DNA of 64,000 bases from Epiperipatus broadwayi (GCA_028023455.1 JAQFVV010000275.1:1054001-1118000), one strand, 5' to 3'; counted from the first letter of the stretch, positions 25,055-37,800 are shown. Translations and numbers: made by a program. Notes: generated by a model not told the origin, from the letters alone.

Positions 25055-27353
25055 TGTAACGGTATATAATATGTTGTTACATTATTTTAAATTAAAATAA
25101 AAAGATTATAAATAAAATTGATTTATTAAAAAGAAAAAAAAACTTAACTTAAAAACTGAAAATTAAAAGTTGTTTAATGTATATAATATATTGCATAGAT
25201 GGAATGAAAACTTTAAAAATATTATTTTCTTTTAAAAAAAATATATTTGAACGTACTTTTTTATAAAAAAAGTACAAGATCTAAAGATAAAATATTTCTG
25301 TAAATGAAAATGATTGTTTTATAAATTAAATGAAAAGCAAACTAGCTCTTGGGGCTCTTATATAAAAAAGTCAGATGAAAGATATAGATAAGAAAACAAA
25401 ATCAATTAGATGTCCAATAGAAGCAGCAAAAAATGCTTGGACCTTAATGAAAATGATTGGAACAGGAAACTATGTTCAATGAATCCAGAGGATTACTGTA
25501 ATAAGAAAGATATCCAAATTAAGAACAGTTCCAGCTTGATTGTTTTTGAGAGAGGTGATAAGACACACTTGACACACTCTCTCACTTATTTAAAAATAAA
25601 ATGACGGTTGAATTATGAATTGTACTGTTGCAGACCCCAAATCAAATGGGTACTGCAATTAAATAGTACCAGGATTAAACCAGCTAAGGCAGCCTCCGGA
25701 TTGAGAACTATGATATGAACAACAGACTGGTCTTCCATGAAAGTCTTCACAGGAATTGGCAGCAGGAATCAGGAGCTCTTCTACTATAAGATATAAATGG
25801 AAAAATTTTAATAAAAGTAATTAAGAACTTTCACAGATTTGACAAGCTAAACCTAATTTTTTTAAAAATGAACTTTAATCTGACTTATTCAAAATCAATT
25901 ATTAATGTTTAATTTTTATACATTTGAGTTTACTAAATTAATCATTTCCATTTATTTATTTTTTTTAATTTATTAATATTTATTGAATAAATTATTTAAA
26001 TGCATTAAATTTAAGTTGGGTATAGATGACTGCATAGATTCATTAACGTTTAATTATGTTTTTATTTTCATATTTGATTAGAATATATAGACATTCGGTA
26101 AATATGATACCTCACATTGAGTATCTAAAAATGTATTTATTCAAGTGTCTTTTAGGTTATTGGTGTCAATGCGGCATCTTATGATGAATGCCATTGGGTT
26201 TCTTGTAAATTTCCCTCTGCAATTCCATCAATGACTTTATATTTTGATCATTTATGTTTATTTTGAAATGTTTTTAACTGAGTAATCTATGTAGCCATCT
26301 ATACTCAACATTATAAAACAAACTTTTATAAAATGTCCATCTGTGTGAATTTCTAAAAAAAAAAAAAAAAATTTAATTGCTTATATAAATGTTAAATTTA
26401 AGTCGGGCGTGAATGGCTGCATAGATTTGTAAAGTTATATTAGTTTAATTAAGGGAGGGTAAATCATAGGTTATTTGTTTTGTAGTTAAATTGGGTTAAT
26501 CAGTTGGATATATTGGTGTAATTAGTAAATGTAGCATGAGTTTCATTATGTGCAGGATCCTATTATATGCCGCACTTGGGCAAAATAAGTCCCATATCTC
26601 TCTGACCTTGGAAGCAGATGGTATTCCCTGCTCCTTGGGTCACCCCTCTTAGCCTATAGAATGGGATAGTAAGATGGAAAACACAGTCCCTTCCTATGGA
26701 GTTTTTTTTTATTGTTCTCACCAGACAGAGGTAGTATTCCTGTACTGGATGAGAGTCAATGTCTTCTATAACCATGCTGTTCAGATTTACATTCCTGACA
26801 GTATGGTATTTGTGCTGTCATATTCATGCTGCATTCAATACATCAATGTATCAGATGAATTGACATCGGTTTGACTGTGAACTTTTGGCCTGAGGTTAAA
26901 TAAGGGATAGAATAATTTCTTTTCAAATACAATCTATGTAGTTTATTCATACTTGACACTCTTAAAAATATTATCAAATTCATCTGTGCTGATTGTTTAA
27001 AATAAAAATTTAAATTAAAAAATTAATAACCAACCTAAAATAATAAATTTTATTCCTCAAATTTTATTTATATGTGCATTAATAAATGTTTGTGTGTTAA
27101 TTACTAGCAGTGGCATATTTTATTTTTGTTAATATTGAAAAGATATTTTAACAATTTATATTTTGTAAATCTCTGCATCTCACTGAGCTAGTGGCATTGG
27201 GTTGATGGTCAGAATAAAAATTTATATAAAAATTGGATCTTAACAGCATGTATCTGCCTACTCTATAAATTTTTCAGGTTCTAATGGACTGGTGGCGTCC
27301 TGTAGCGCAGATACAGTAAGACTGCAACTTTCACTTCTTCTCTGACCATTATA
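25055..27353 (+). repeat. Element family T, copy B (with internal duplication)
   Basis: Direct repeat of copy A. It starts TGTAACGG and ends CCATTATA before a TATATATA tract. It is about 400 bp longer than A because a segment beginning TTTAAGTTGGG...GCTGCATAGATT near 26010 occurs again near 26397, with extra sequence and an A-run (26353-26370) between. The shared reading at 25410-25604 keeps NENDWNRKLCSMN and ITYLK-like ends. Such similarity can follow from recent common DNA ancestry and does not by itself show selection on a protein. Confidence 0.6.
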
Positions 27354-27354
27354 A

Positions 27355-27409
27355 TATATATAGTTGAACAATTTTCCTTTATAAAATATAAATTGTTCAA
27401 CTATATATA
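27355..27409. repeat. Perfect 20-bp-arm hairpin
   Basis: The left arm TATATATAGTTGAACAATTT (27355-27374) is the exact reverse complement of the right arm at 27390-27409, with a 15-nt loop. The left arm plus loop sequence recurs as a direct copy at about 27416-27452, so the structure is an inverted repeat followed by a direct repeat. It abuts the right end of family T copy B. Confidence 0.8.
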
Positions 27410-27452
27410 TATATTATAATATATATAGTTGAACAATTTTCCTTTATAAAAT

Positions 27453-29325
27453 TAAATTTGGATGTTCCCATTTCTGTAAAGATTAGATACCAAATTTGAA
27501 AATGAAAATCAATAAAAATAAACATATTAAAATAATATAAATAATAATATAAAATATATAAATAAATAAAAACTTATTTTCCTGAGCAAAGTAAGAATGG
27601 TTCTTTATGTCAATATTTTATAGTTCTTATGGAGTCTCTTGGCATAGTGTATTTATCCATTGGTTTAGTAGTCATATATTTATCCCAAATTGATAGATCA
27701 TTAGCATTATCCAATGGTTTTATTGTAATAAGATAAAATACATCCTTCAAAGATCAATGTTTTTAACTTCCATTTTTTTCAGTTAGACATTCTACACAAT
27801 TAATATTTTAAATTGGCATGAAAATTGGTTTTGAAACCTTTACAATATAACATTGTTCTACTCCCTGCATATTGTAAGATACTTTTAAATATATATAATT
27901 ATTTTACATATATTTTTATGTGTGAAAAAACAATGTAATAAAATAAAGAAGTTACTAGAAATTCAAATAGATGTTCTTTTTTTATATATTACTATCCTCT
28001 TTCAGATTTAAAAGAAAATAATTTTTTTTTTTATAATCTATTCTAATCCTTAGGTTTCAATTTCCATATAAATGAATCAATATTTAAATTTGAAAAAGTT
28101 AAACCTTTTCTGATTTAGTAGAAATTTGATTCTAATATAGAACAGTAATATCCATTAAAAGAAAATAGTTGTTGAGAAAGTCATTTTCTTTTTTCCTCTT
28201 CTTTATTGTTAAGAGAAAGAGTCAGTTGTTAATATCGCATGTTTTGTTTCAATTTTCAATGCTTGATATATTTGCTCATTGTTATAGATAAACATTAAGA
28301 TAGAATATATATATATAATTTTTTTTTTACTTTCAATTTCAAATCTGGTTAATTATTTAAAAGTTTGACATTTAAGTAAGTATCATTTTAACTTTATTTT
28401 TATCAACATAATGTTAATCATTTATTTATTTTTGTTAATTATATATGTATGCATTTTATAATAGTTAAAATATATTTAATAAATAAATGGTTTAGTTAAA
28501 GATAGTTATAAATGAGTGTATAAGTATTGGCTTAACTGTAAGTTATCCTTACAATATATATTGTGAGAGTATCACATGAGCCTCACCTAAAATAATTTAT
28601 TTGTTTATGAATTTAATTGTGCCCATATCAAATCAACAAAAGATATAAATAACATGCACTTAGCTTTTCATATCATATTATATATTTACGTAAATTAATT
28701 AAATATTAAAAGAATAATTCTAAAAAAATGAATTGTTTTAATTTATTTATATGCACAGATAAATAAATTTTTTCCAACTAATGGTATTTTTACTAATCAG
28801 AACTTGACATTAACAAAACCTTAAGTCGGAGTTCATTACAAATTGTAAATATATTTAAACAATAAGGAGTGTGAGCGTTTATGTGATATGTTTTCAGAAA
28901 TATAACAAAACGAACGGAAATTGTTATAAAATAATCTTCTGTTTTAGTTATCGAAGCAATAACTATGTTTGCAAATTTAAATATATTTGAATTTAGAATA
29001 CATTTAAAAAAAGAAGATTCACTATTTCAAAACTTTCTATAAGTTAAGAAAATAGTTAAGTTACTTATGAATTTTATTATCTGTTCTTTATAAGAAGTAA
29101 TTTTAAGTAATTTTTAATATTTGTAAAGAACTAAAAAAATATTTAAATTGTCAAAGTTTTAAGAGAACACAACTTCTTCGAAATGTTTATTCAAGCTATC
29201 TCTTTAAAAAGTCAGAAATTTATGAAAATGTTTTCTGGCTAGACAATTAATGTCAGGGATTTTACTGATGTTTATAATCTAAAGATGTAAATTTATTCCT
29301 ACTTAATGCCTAAAATATAATTGTC
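27453..29325. other. A/T-rich DNA, nothing recognised
   Basis: No open frame over 60 codons and no identifiable relic. Short (TA)n tracts near 28305-28318. Confidence 0.5.
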
Positions 29326-29519
29326 ATAATTTCTAATAAAAACCTGCTTTGATAATGGAGTATTTTACTGAAGAAGATGTCAGCTATTTACTATGTAAAC
29401 AGCTAAAAGGATAACTATTAGGATAATCTCTAATAAAAACCTGCTTTAATAATGGAGTATTTTACTAAAGAAGATGTCAATTATTTGCTATGTAAACATC
29501 TAAAAGGATTAATTAGGAC
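29326..29519 (+). repeat. 97-bp tandem duplication
   Basis: Two adjacent copies (29326-29422 and 29423-29519), about 90% alike by eye, each containing AATAAAAACCTGCTTT, AATGGAGTATTTTACT and AAAGAAGATGTCA-like blocks. There is no spacer, so this is a simple tandem duplication. Confidence 0.8.
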
Positions 29520-30292
29520 TGTTTCTTCGAAGGATGTTCACCCATGAACTTTATTTTTCAGTATTCATGACTGTTTTATTTTATCTAAGGAGGAATGTAA
29601 AACCATTATTCTTTTACATCATGGAATATATCATCTGTATAATTTATTAACTCTTAAACTTTATTTTCTTTGTGGATAAATATTATTTACATGAAAAATT
29701 ACTTTGCTTATTAAATTGATTTTAACCAGATAAGTAAATAACTAACAAGTTGAACATTTTTATTATTATTTATTTTAATAAAATTTAGGTGTTGATGTTT
29801 CCATATGTATTGATCAAAGCAAAGATTGACTAGGGTAAAAAAATTTAAATCATTTCAATTTGGAAGTAAGTTTATTATTTTCCAAATTGAACATTACTTG
29901 ACATCTATCATAATTTCTTTTTAATCACTAACGTAAATATCTTGTACGAACATATAACACACACAGAATCATTTTAATGACACTATACATAGATTTATGA
30001 TATATAATATTATTCTTATTGTACACATAATTTTGAATTTATATATACATAAATAGTTTATTATTATATAATATATATATAAGCACAGGTTATAGTCACA
30101 AATTTTATTATTTTTATTGTTTACGAGATAATATTTTTGTTTCAATTACTAATGAATAAATGTATTAAACTTGATTTTAAAATTAAATAAGTCTCAATTG
30201 TTTATTTTATTTAGTTATTTTATGAAATATATAAACATACTCATGCATATATATGTTAAATTAACTTAATATTTTAATATTTATAAAGAAGT
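29520..30292. other. A/T-rich DNA, nothing recognised
   Basis: No open frame or identifiable element. Confidence 0.5.
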
Positions 30293-30531
30293 TATATATA
30301 ACTAATCATTACTATGGAATAGTTGTGGAAATGCCTGAAGAGAGTTAATTGAAATGTCTACCCTGAGCTCGAATTCCAAGAGTAACCAGGATTTTAATAG
30401 AGGAGTGGATTGTATGTTATTATACATCATTTCATCCATGGCATTCTATAAAACGACCATGAGTCTGACTATAGTTAGATGTGACTTCCTCAAGGTCTAA
30501 AAAGGACCATCCCATTATGATATATATATAT
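30293..30531. mobile_element. Candidate short inverted-repeat element (MITE-like)
   Basis: A 239-bp GC-richer block bounded by TATATA on both sides. Left end TATATAACTAATCATTACTA resembles the reverse complement of the right end (TATATATATCATAATGGGAT). The interior has balanced composition (for example GAGCTCGAATTCCAAGAGTA near 30366) quite unlike the surrounding DNA, and no coding frame. The size, TA-rich flanks and terminal similarity suggest a non-autonomous DNA transposon, but the terminal match is imperfect and only one copy is in the window. Confidence 0.35.
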
Positions 30532-32069
30532 GATAATAACTTGTTATATGTCCATAATGATGGAGGATGGGAAAAAGAGAGTCATAAAAATTTTTAAGAG
30601 AAAATATGGTTGCACTTTTTATTAATATCTAGAAGGAATTTTATTGTTTCTTAGTCATTAATCATTGCATATATAACTATTTTCATCATTTAACTACACA
30701 CACAGCATTTCTGGTTCCAATATTTCCTTTCTTTTTTTTTAGCTCAAGCTCTTGGGAATTAAGAAAGCAATAAAAAAAACATGCTTAGTAGGTTGGAAAT
30801 CCTTAGTTGTGATCTTTCCTTGAGATAATACAGTCACTAATAAGTCTGTATGGAATGAAACAGGGGTTTTAGCTGGCAAAAATTGTATATTTAGACTACC
30901 CTACTTAGGAATTTTACTGCCTACTATGAAAGTGAAAGGACCTAAAAAAAATGTGATTTAATAATGGCCTGTCTCACACTATCTGAATAAGTTGTCACAC
31001 CTGGCAGATTGCTCATTTCAATCCTAGAAATAATAAAAATAATAATTTGAGTAGTAGTGTGCAGTTAGAATAACAAGCTTAATTATTCCAAAACACCAAT
31101 TTTTAATTCAACCAGAAATTATCTGATATAATTAAATGGAGATAAACATAGGAATTGAGCAATTTTATATAAGTCCAGGAGAAGTCAGATAGTGTGATTA
31201 TCTAAGGAGCTACATAATTTATTAGTGCTGAAAAAGCAAATATAACCTTTGTAATTGTGTGACCAGCTTGATTATCTTACCTTATAATATTTGATGATCA
31301 TATCCCTTAGAAATTTTGCTAGGAAAACAATACGACAGATCTCATAATCTTAAAATGTAAAAAAAGCATCACTGTAGTTAGTATTTTTTTTTTTCATGGA
31401 ATGTTGAATCTATCTACTCATTTTTAATATTTTGCATCATATTAATATAGGTTTTTAATCTATTCTATTGTATATCAATATTCTTGTGAACATCCTATAA
31501 ATTTGTTTAGGGTCCAATGTTTGACTTAATATCCACTGTCTATTATCATCTCTTACATCATGTACTTACATGGATTTGACTGAAAGATTATAATTGAAAT
31601 TAACATGTGTTCATTTAAAAAAACTATATTTGCTACTCATATGACTTAAATTGTATATTTGAACACTTTGACATATCCTTAGGATTCTCAAGGGTATGAA
31701 ATTATTGAACTACAATGATATAAATAAAAGTCTCAGTATTATTTTTTAATAGTGAATACATAATAATGTATTTAGCTATACATTATACATGATGATAAAT
31801 AATGGAAAAACTCTTATAAAATCTTCATTACTAAATTTATTTTTTAGCAAATATTCTAAATTATCTATGGAATACAAAGGCTCTACACTTGAAAAACTTT
31901 GAGCATTTATTCTTTTTTTAACAAAGCTTCATTTTTCTTAAGGTAATTTTTCAGTTTGTTGGTAATGAATTGAAAGTTTTGTGTGCAAACCTTTAGAAAT
32001 AATTTCATCAGATTTGCAGACACATGAGAATGTTAGTAGATTTTTTCCCTTCAAGCAGTTTGTACATAA
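30532..32069. other. Unassigned DNA
   Basis: A moderately less A/T-biased stretch at about 30740-31370 carries no frame longer than 60 codons in either direction. I tried to read it as RT or transposase and found no motif. Confidence 0.4.
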
Positions 32070-32555
32070 TTGTTTTTAAAGTAATATATATTAAGGCTAC
32101 AACCTTAAAACTATGTGCCCGAAAAAATGACAGTAGGGACCTCTGCAAATCTTTAACACAAGATTTATTTAAAAGACAGAAGCAGCCACTCTTATCTAAA
32201 CCTACTTCTCTAAATAAGTAGGAGAATGTAAAGCATTTTGACTTGAGAGCTTAAGACTATTCAATACTTCACTAATTAAGTCCACAAATTCTATAACACA
32301 TTAACACTCATGAAATCTTTTGATTTACAATGGGTCAGTGTTGAGATCTTATGCTTAGAAATCCATTAATGTTATATAGCTGTAATAATTATATTTATAA
32401 AGTGCATACTCATTACTTTAAAGTAATATATATTAAGGCTACAACCTCAAAACTATGCACCTGAAAAAATGACAGCAGGAACCTCTGCAAATCTTTAACA
32501 CAAGATTTATTTAAAAGACAAGAGTGGTCACTCTTATCTAAACTTATTTCTCTAA
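32070..32555 (+). repeat. ~343-bp unit array, direct copies
   Basis: One complete unit and part of a second. The landmark TTTAAAGTAATATATATTAA occurs at 32075 and 32417, a step of 342 bp. Units include ACCTCTGCAAATCTTTAACA, AAGATTTATTTAAAAGACA and CCACTCTTATCTAAAC-type blocks. The 65-codon frame at 32024-32221 is not conserved between copies. At about 32556 the array flips orientation. Confidence 0.8.
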
Positions 32556-33210
32556 ATAAACTGACTCATTGTAAATCGAAAGATTTTGTGAGTGTTAATG
32601 GGTTATAGAATTTGTCGACTTAATTAGTGAGGTATTGAATAGCCTTATGCTATCAAGTCAAAATGCTTTAGATTCTCCTACTTATTTAGAGAAGTAGATT
32701 TAGATAAGAGTAGCCACTCTTGTCTTTTAAATAAATCTTGTGTTAAAGATTTGCAGAGGTCCCTACTGTCGTTTTTTCAGGTGCATAGTTTTATGGTTGT
32801 AGCCTTAATATATATTACTTTAAAGTAACGAGTATGTGTTTTATAAATATAATTATTACAATTTTATATAATATTAATGGATTTCTAGGCATAAGATCTT
32901 AACACTGACTTGTTGTAAATCGAAAGATTTCATGAGTGTTAATGTGTTATGGAATTTGTGGATTTAATTAGTGAGGTATCGAATAGTCTTATGCTCTCAA
33001 GTCAAAATGCTTTAGATACTCCTACTTATTTAGAGAAGTAGGTTTAGATAAGAGTGACCACTCTTGTCTTTTAAATAAATCTTGTGTTAAAGATTTGCAG
33101 AGATTTCTACTGTCGTTTTTTCAGGCGCATAGTTTTAAGGTTGTAGCCTTAATATATATTACTTTAAAGTAACGAGTATGCGCTTTATAAATATAATTAT
33201 TATAATTGTT
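32556..33210 (-). repeat. ~343-bp unit array, inverted copies
   Basis: Two inverted copies. The 14-bp palindrome TTACTTTAAAGTAA recurs at 32815 and 33159, a step of 344 bp, and the complement of the direct-copy landmarks (TGTTAAAGATTTGCAGAG, TTGTAGCCTTAATATATATT) is seen in both. Similarity between direct and inverted copies is high by eye, so the array is a large imperfect palindrome of about 1.1 kb. Confidence 0.8.
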
Positions 33211-33989
33211 TTTATAATATATAAAGTTTGGGGTAGTAATAAGTTATACTCAGTATTTAGATTTTTCACACTAGATTGACTTTTGTCAGGAAAGCATCTT
33301 CTTTGAATTTTTTTCTTTGTGCTTTTTTTTCTTTGTCCATATTTCCAATTGAACTATATTCACTGGTACTCACATAGTCTGCTACTTTAATGCATCTGGG
33401 CTTTTATTTTAATCCTCAGTTTGTGTTCTCTAAGTGCTTTTTAATTAGGTGAGAGATTTCACTGATATACATTCATCAAATACTGTATTATGTATTAATC
33501 TGTGTGCTACTACTAACAGTTGAATGTTTTTGAAAACTTGAAATATAGTAGATGACGGAAATAGATCCATAAAACATTACAACTACAATACTATCATTAC
33601 AAACTTTCAGATAAATACTAATTATTCAGTAAGAATTTTATTTTACATAAAATTTTAGACATTATAGAAAATTATGTATAAACTGGAAAAAAGAAAAACC
33701 AATTAACATTCCTATGTATCTGAAAATCTGATGAAGTTATTACCAAAGTTTTGTAAATAAAACCTAAATTTCGCTGCCAGAAAGCTGATATAATTAACTT
33801 GAGAGCAGATAAAATTTTGTTAAGAGAAAAAATAAATACTCAAAGATTTTTAAAGTATCAAATCTTGCATTAAATTAATAATTTAGAGTTTTTGTTAAAA
33901 ATAAACTTACTGATGATGACTTCATAAGAGTTTTTCAAGTAGCTTCAAAAATAATATTCTAAGTTACAAAAAAAAAAATTAATGATTAA
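33211..33989. other. A/T-rich DNA upstream of the Penelope-like relic
   Basis: No clear coding signal. It may hold the decayed N-terminal region of the Penelope-like element, but no motif could be read with confidence. Confidence 0.35.
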
Positions 33990-35650
33990 AATAAAAACTT
34001 ATAAGCCTACATGGGCATATTAAATATCATTCTGTACACATAACTTACGGGATTCATCATCACACCATTTAATATCTCTTTATTATTTACAGTGGTAGCA
34101 AATGAGGAAATCTCGCAAAAATTGTCTCTAGAAGAAGTCACAGAATTTTGATGGAAAATAAAAAATAACACCTGAAAGCCATCAAAGACCAAACTCAAAT
34201 ATTTTCTATGTTAAGATGGTTTTAAATCTTTTAAATTAGATAAATCTATAACTCTCTCTCTCTCTCTCTCTCTCTGATGGCAATGGTAAAGTTGTAATGA
34301 ATACTATTGATTATATTAACAAAGTGAAAAATCACACTGTAGGCCAATATACCAGCTATAGGAACAAGATTCCAAACATTACTTAGAAAGCATTTAACTG
34401 ATGCAGAAAAAAATAATCAAAGATTTTCAAGTTATGGTCTACCTAAAATTCAGAGAATTACATTATGTTAAGACTCATTGTTAACTCAAGAATTGGCTTT
34501 GCTAAAATGTCATAACAAATTTTCTCAAGGTTCTTATCCATGTCCAAACAATAAACAGTTCTTTTTCAGAGATTTTAAGTACTTTGTGGAATTAATAAAT
34601 AAAAAATTGAGAGAACTGACATATGTGGAAGCTTTGATTTGGAAAATCTCTTATAAATGTACCCTGTGATGAAACATTGTCTATTGCAAGAATAAAATTA
34701 AATATTAATAATAGCTTATAAGAGAGACCAACTCTTTCTTTTGATAGTATAATGGTGCTCTTAAGATTATACATTATAACAACATATTTTTATACAACAC
34801 AGAATTTCTTTAATAAAGTCAAAGAATGGTTATGCATTTATCACTATCATTCTTGATTAGCAACTTTTACATGAAAAAAAATTGAAACAACAGGTATAAA
34901 TACTATTCCATATTTATCCAAATTATGGCTTTTCTATAGTGATGGTACATTTGTTTTATGATCACATGATCAAGTATGATTCTGGACATATTAGCTTTAT
35001 TATGATGGTGATACATAGGCAAGAACTATTCTGGACACATATTGATGACATATCCATTTTAATGAATCTCATAATAAATTCAGAACTAGAACCAAAATGG
35101 GTATTCTCAGATGGTCTTTTTACAAAATATTCTCATATCAAAACCAAAATTACAGTTTAGAAAAAATCCACCTATGTAGAAAAATACTTAGCAAACATTC
35201 AATCATGACAGAAAGACAATACATGGAATTATTCTATCACTTTGAAATGAAGCAAAAGAAGTTTTCTCAGAAACCAATGAATTCAACATAGAATAAACTC
35301 TCATGAGGAATGGTTATCTATTAGTAGTAAAAAACTTTAAACACACAACAAAAACAAACATCAAAAGGAAAATGCAAAAGAAATCCATAATCAATATAAC
35401 TTCAGAACATCTTTCCAAAGCCATAGCACTCTGTAAACTCCTATAAAACCTAAACTAGAAATGTTGAAATCAAACTGTTTATAAAATACCATAGAATGCA
35501 GTAAGATGCATATTGAAGAAAAAAGTCATTCTTTTGAAAATCAATTAAAAAAACACAAACTGATAACTAAAAATGGAAAAAACAAATATATCTATAGCTA
35601 GTAGACCATATGTGTACCAATGGGCATATAAACAATTGAAAAAAATATTG
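33990..35650 (+). pseudogene. Penelope-like retroelement relic (RT with GIY-YIG trace)
   Basis: Read across frames, this follows the Penelope-like element order. From 34276, KVVMNTIDYINKVKNH matches the block after the ADKG motif. YGLPKIQR near 34434-34458 matches YGLPKIHK. Near 34665-34690 NVPCDETLSIAR matches the palm block (FTNVPxDEAL). At about 34737-34775 comes SFDSIMVLLRLYITTYF. LWLFYSDG at about 34922-34945 occupies the RT catalytic position, with the expected VDD altered to SDG. FTKYSHIKTKITV (35121-35157) matches the FLDTxxTR..GSLKTxVYRK block. At about 35478-35560 VYKIP, then CSKMHIEEKSHSFENQLKKH, correspond to the GIY-YIG endonuclease start (VYKIPC...YIGET.R). Stops and shifts are frequent, so it is dead. 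A (CT)n tract at 34252-34275 interrupts its 5' side. The weakest part is upstream of 34270. Confidence 0.7.
34252..34275. repeat. (CT)n microsatellite
   Basis: Twelve CT units on the plus strand, inside the Penelope-like relic. Confidence 0.95.
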
Positions 35651-37535
35651 AAGAGAAAAAAAGCACAAATAAAACATATTTTAAGAAGCTGCTCATATTT
35701 AACACAAAGGGCCCCATACATCAATATTTATAAAATTTGAAAGCCACTCATTAATTTTGGCTCCAAGTTTTTATTGAGAAATCAGGAGGATCCTCCTAAT
35801 AAGTATGTGACATTTCTTCTGATTGTTGCTTTTGACAGAATCACCTAATTATTTAGAGTATTGTCTTATTTAATATTCATGAATCTAAAGGTTCCAGGTT
35901 TTATTCCCTTGCACCTTTCCTACTTACATTTTTCAAGATGTGTTTAAATAATAATGATAATACTCATCATAATTAACTCAACCCAGAAGACTAAAATAAA
36001 TTCTCAATATTATTTTTATTATTTCATTGTAAAACTGAGAATTTAAATAAAGTTTAAATTTTTCAAGAACATTTAACAATTAACATTAGATGACAGAAAT
36101 AAGTCAACATATAATTATTCCAGCTGCTATTTCTCTAAATCAATCTTATTTTCTCAGATATACCAACACTTTCTTTTTATATAGCCTTTAGTAAGATTAG
36201 TCACAACATGTTTTGATTTACATTAATATTCTGCATGTTTTCTTGTAGTTCTTTATTTTGGAAAATTAGTTTAGACTCCCTTCATGGCATATCTTTTTGC
36301 ACTTGATAAACATATCTATAAAAATCCAGTAATTTATTACATGCTTATTAACCTTTTAGTCTAAATCTATCATTATTTTTCCCCAAGAAATAATAAATTG
36401 TATCAAGTAATTCTGATTGTTTGTCAGATAAAGTATAGATTATTGAACTCTCACCCAGGTATATCTCACAATAATTTCATGAAATACCTAATATAACTTT
36501 TTTCTTGTATCATCTTCAATCCAGTACTACTGCAATATAATTTTTTTATTTTTTTTAAAAATGTTTCCAATAAAATAATTGTCAGATTATTTTTAAATTC
36601 TGCTTCTCAATCAGTCAATTTATAAAAATTCTTTGAATTGTTAAAACACTTCATGATTGTCTTCTCTAAGTCTCATTCAAGAAATTATTTTTAAAATTCA
36701 ATTTATCCTTTTCTTTTTGACTTTTCTCATGCTTTCTGTACATGCCTGCTTTTTGACTGCTGACTCATTTGAACTTAGTCTGAATTTTAAGTTCACTTTT
36801 AATAACATTCCTCTGCATTCTCTTCTCTTGAAATCTTTCCACAAATTTCTTTTGTTTTTTACCCCTTAATTATCTTTAAAATACTTCCCTTTATTCCATA
36901 ATTCTTTACATTAATTAATAATTTTAAGTTATTTTTATATGCTGCTCTCAAATGCTTTATTTCACTCATAAGTTTCCTGCTTATTATTTGAAACTTGACT
37001 TATTACCTGTACTTTTACTACTTTTCTAATTACTTTCATTGCCCTAATTTTTGTTATTATCCTATTTGTGATCTATGATATTTTAACAATTCATTTTCTC
37101 CCACCTTCAATTATTTCATCATGTTTATGATATCTTTAATATTGTATCAGGCATGAGATATCAGGGTAGTCTTTTCAGGGATGATAACACAGCATAAATG
37201 CCAGTTAAATTCCAAATAATTTAAATTTAAGTAGGTATAAAAGTAAAATATTAAAGTGAGGTATTCCAGATATTAATGATATTAATGAAACAGTTTAGAT
37301 ATTAAAGTAATATTTAATATCTAAAAAATATAAGCAATTTTATATATCAATGAGAGCATAAGAAGATAAAGCTCTCTGTGATTAGCCAGTTAGATCAGAT
37401 CAGTTATATTAGTTAACTCCTTAGAGCATCCAAAAGTATATTTAACTATACATCCACCAGCATTATCAATAAGTATAAGTAATACTCATCATTATGAGTG
37501 ATCAAATAATAAAATAAAATTAAGTCAATCTGGTG
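35651..37535. other. A/T-rich DNA, nothing recognised
   Basis: No motif in either direction. The plus-strand frame 36657-36869 is a hydrophobic chance frame in T-rich DNA. Confidence 0.45.
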
Positions 37536-37589
37536 TTTGGATTGGAAATGGGTCTTCTGTAGACCAGGCTAACTATTGAGCCCATGTCA

Positions 37590-37800
37590 GCTTGGGACAA
37601 TTATTTAAACATTAATTTGGATGCACCAATTTACGTGCTAATCCATTAGAATATATAATCATAAAAAGACAATAATTCTGAGACATTAAAACATGCTGAT
37701 CATCATCAATGTTCTGGCCACTTAGTACCATTAATGTACTGGCCAACTACAAACTTAATTTTTAATAAAACTAAACTAAAATAAAATGTAGTGCAGGAAC
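37590..37800 (-). repeat. Dispersed repeat family R, copy 3
   Basis: Matches copy 1 in the same orientation: TTTGGATGCACCAATTTACG (37617-37636), GCTGATCATCATCAATGTTC (37696-37715) and TTCTGGCCA blocks line up with 430-530. More diverged than copies 1 and 2 from each other; the ends are approximate. Confidence 0.5.

Noticed and set aside
34007-34198. Minus-strand 63-codon frame
   Set aside because: Sits opposite or just before the Penelope-like relic, with no recognisable motif.
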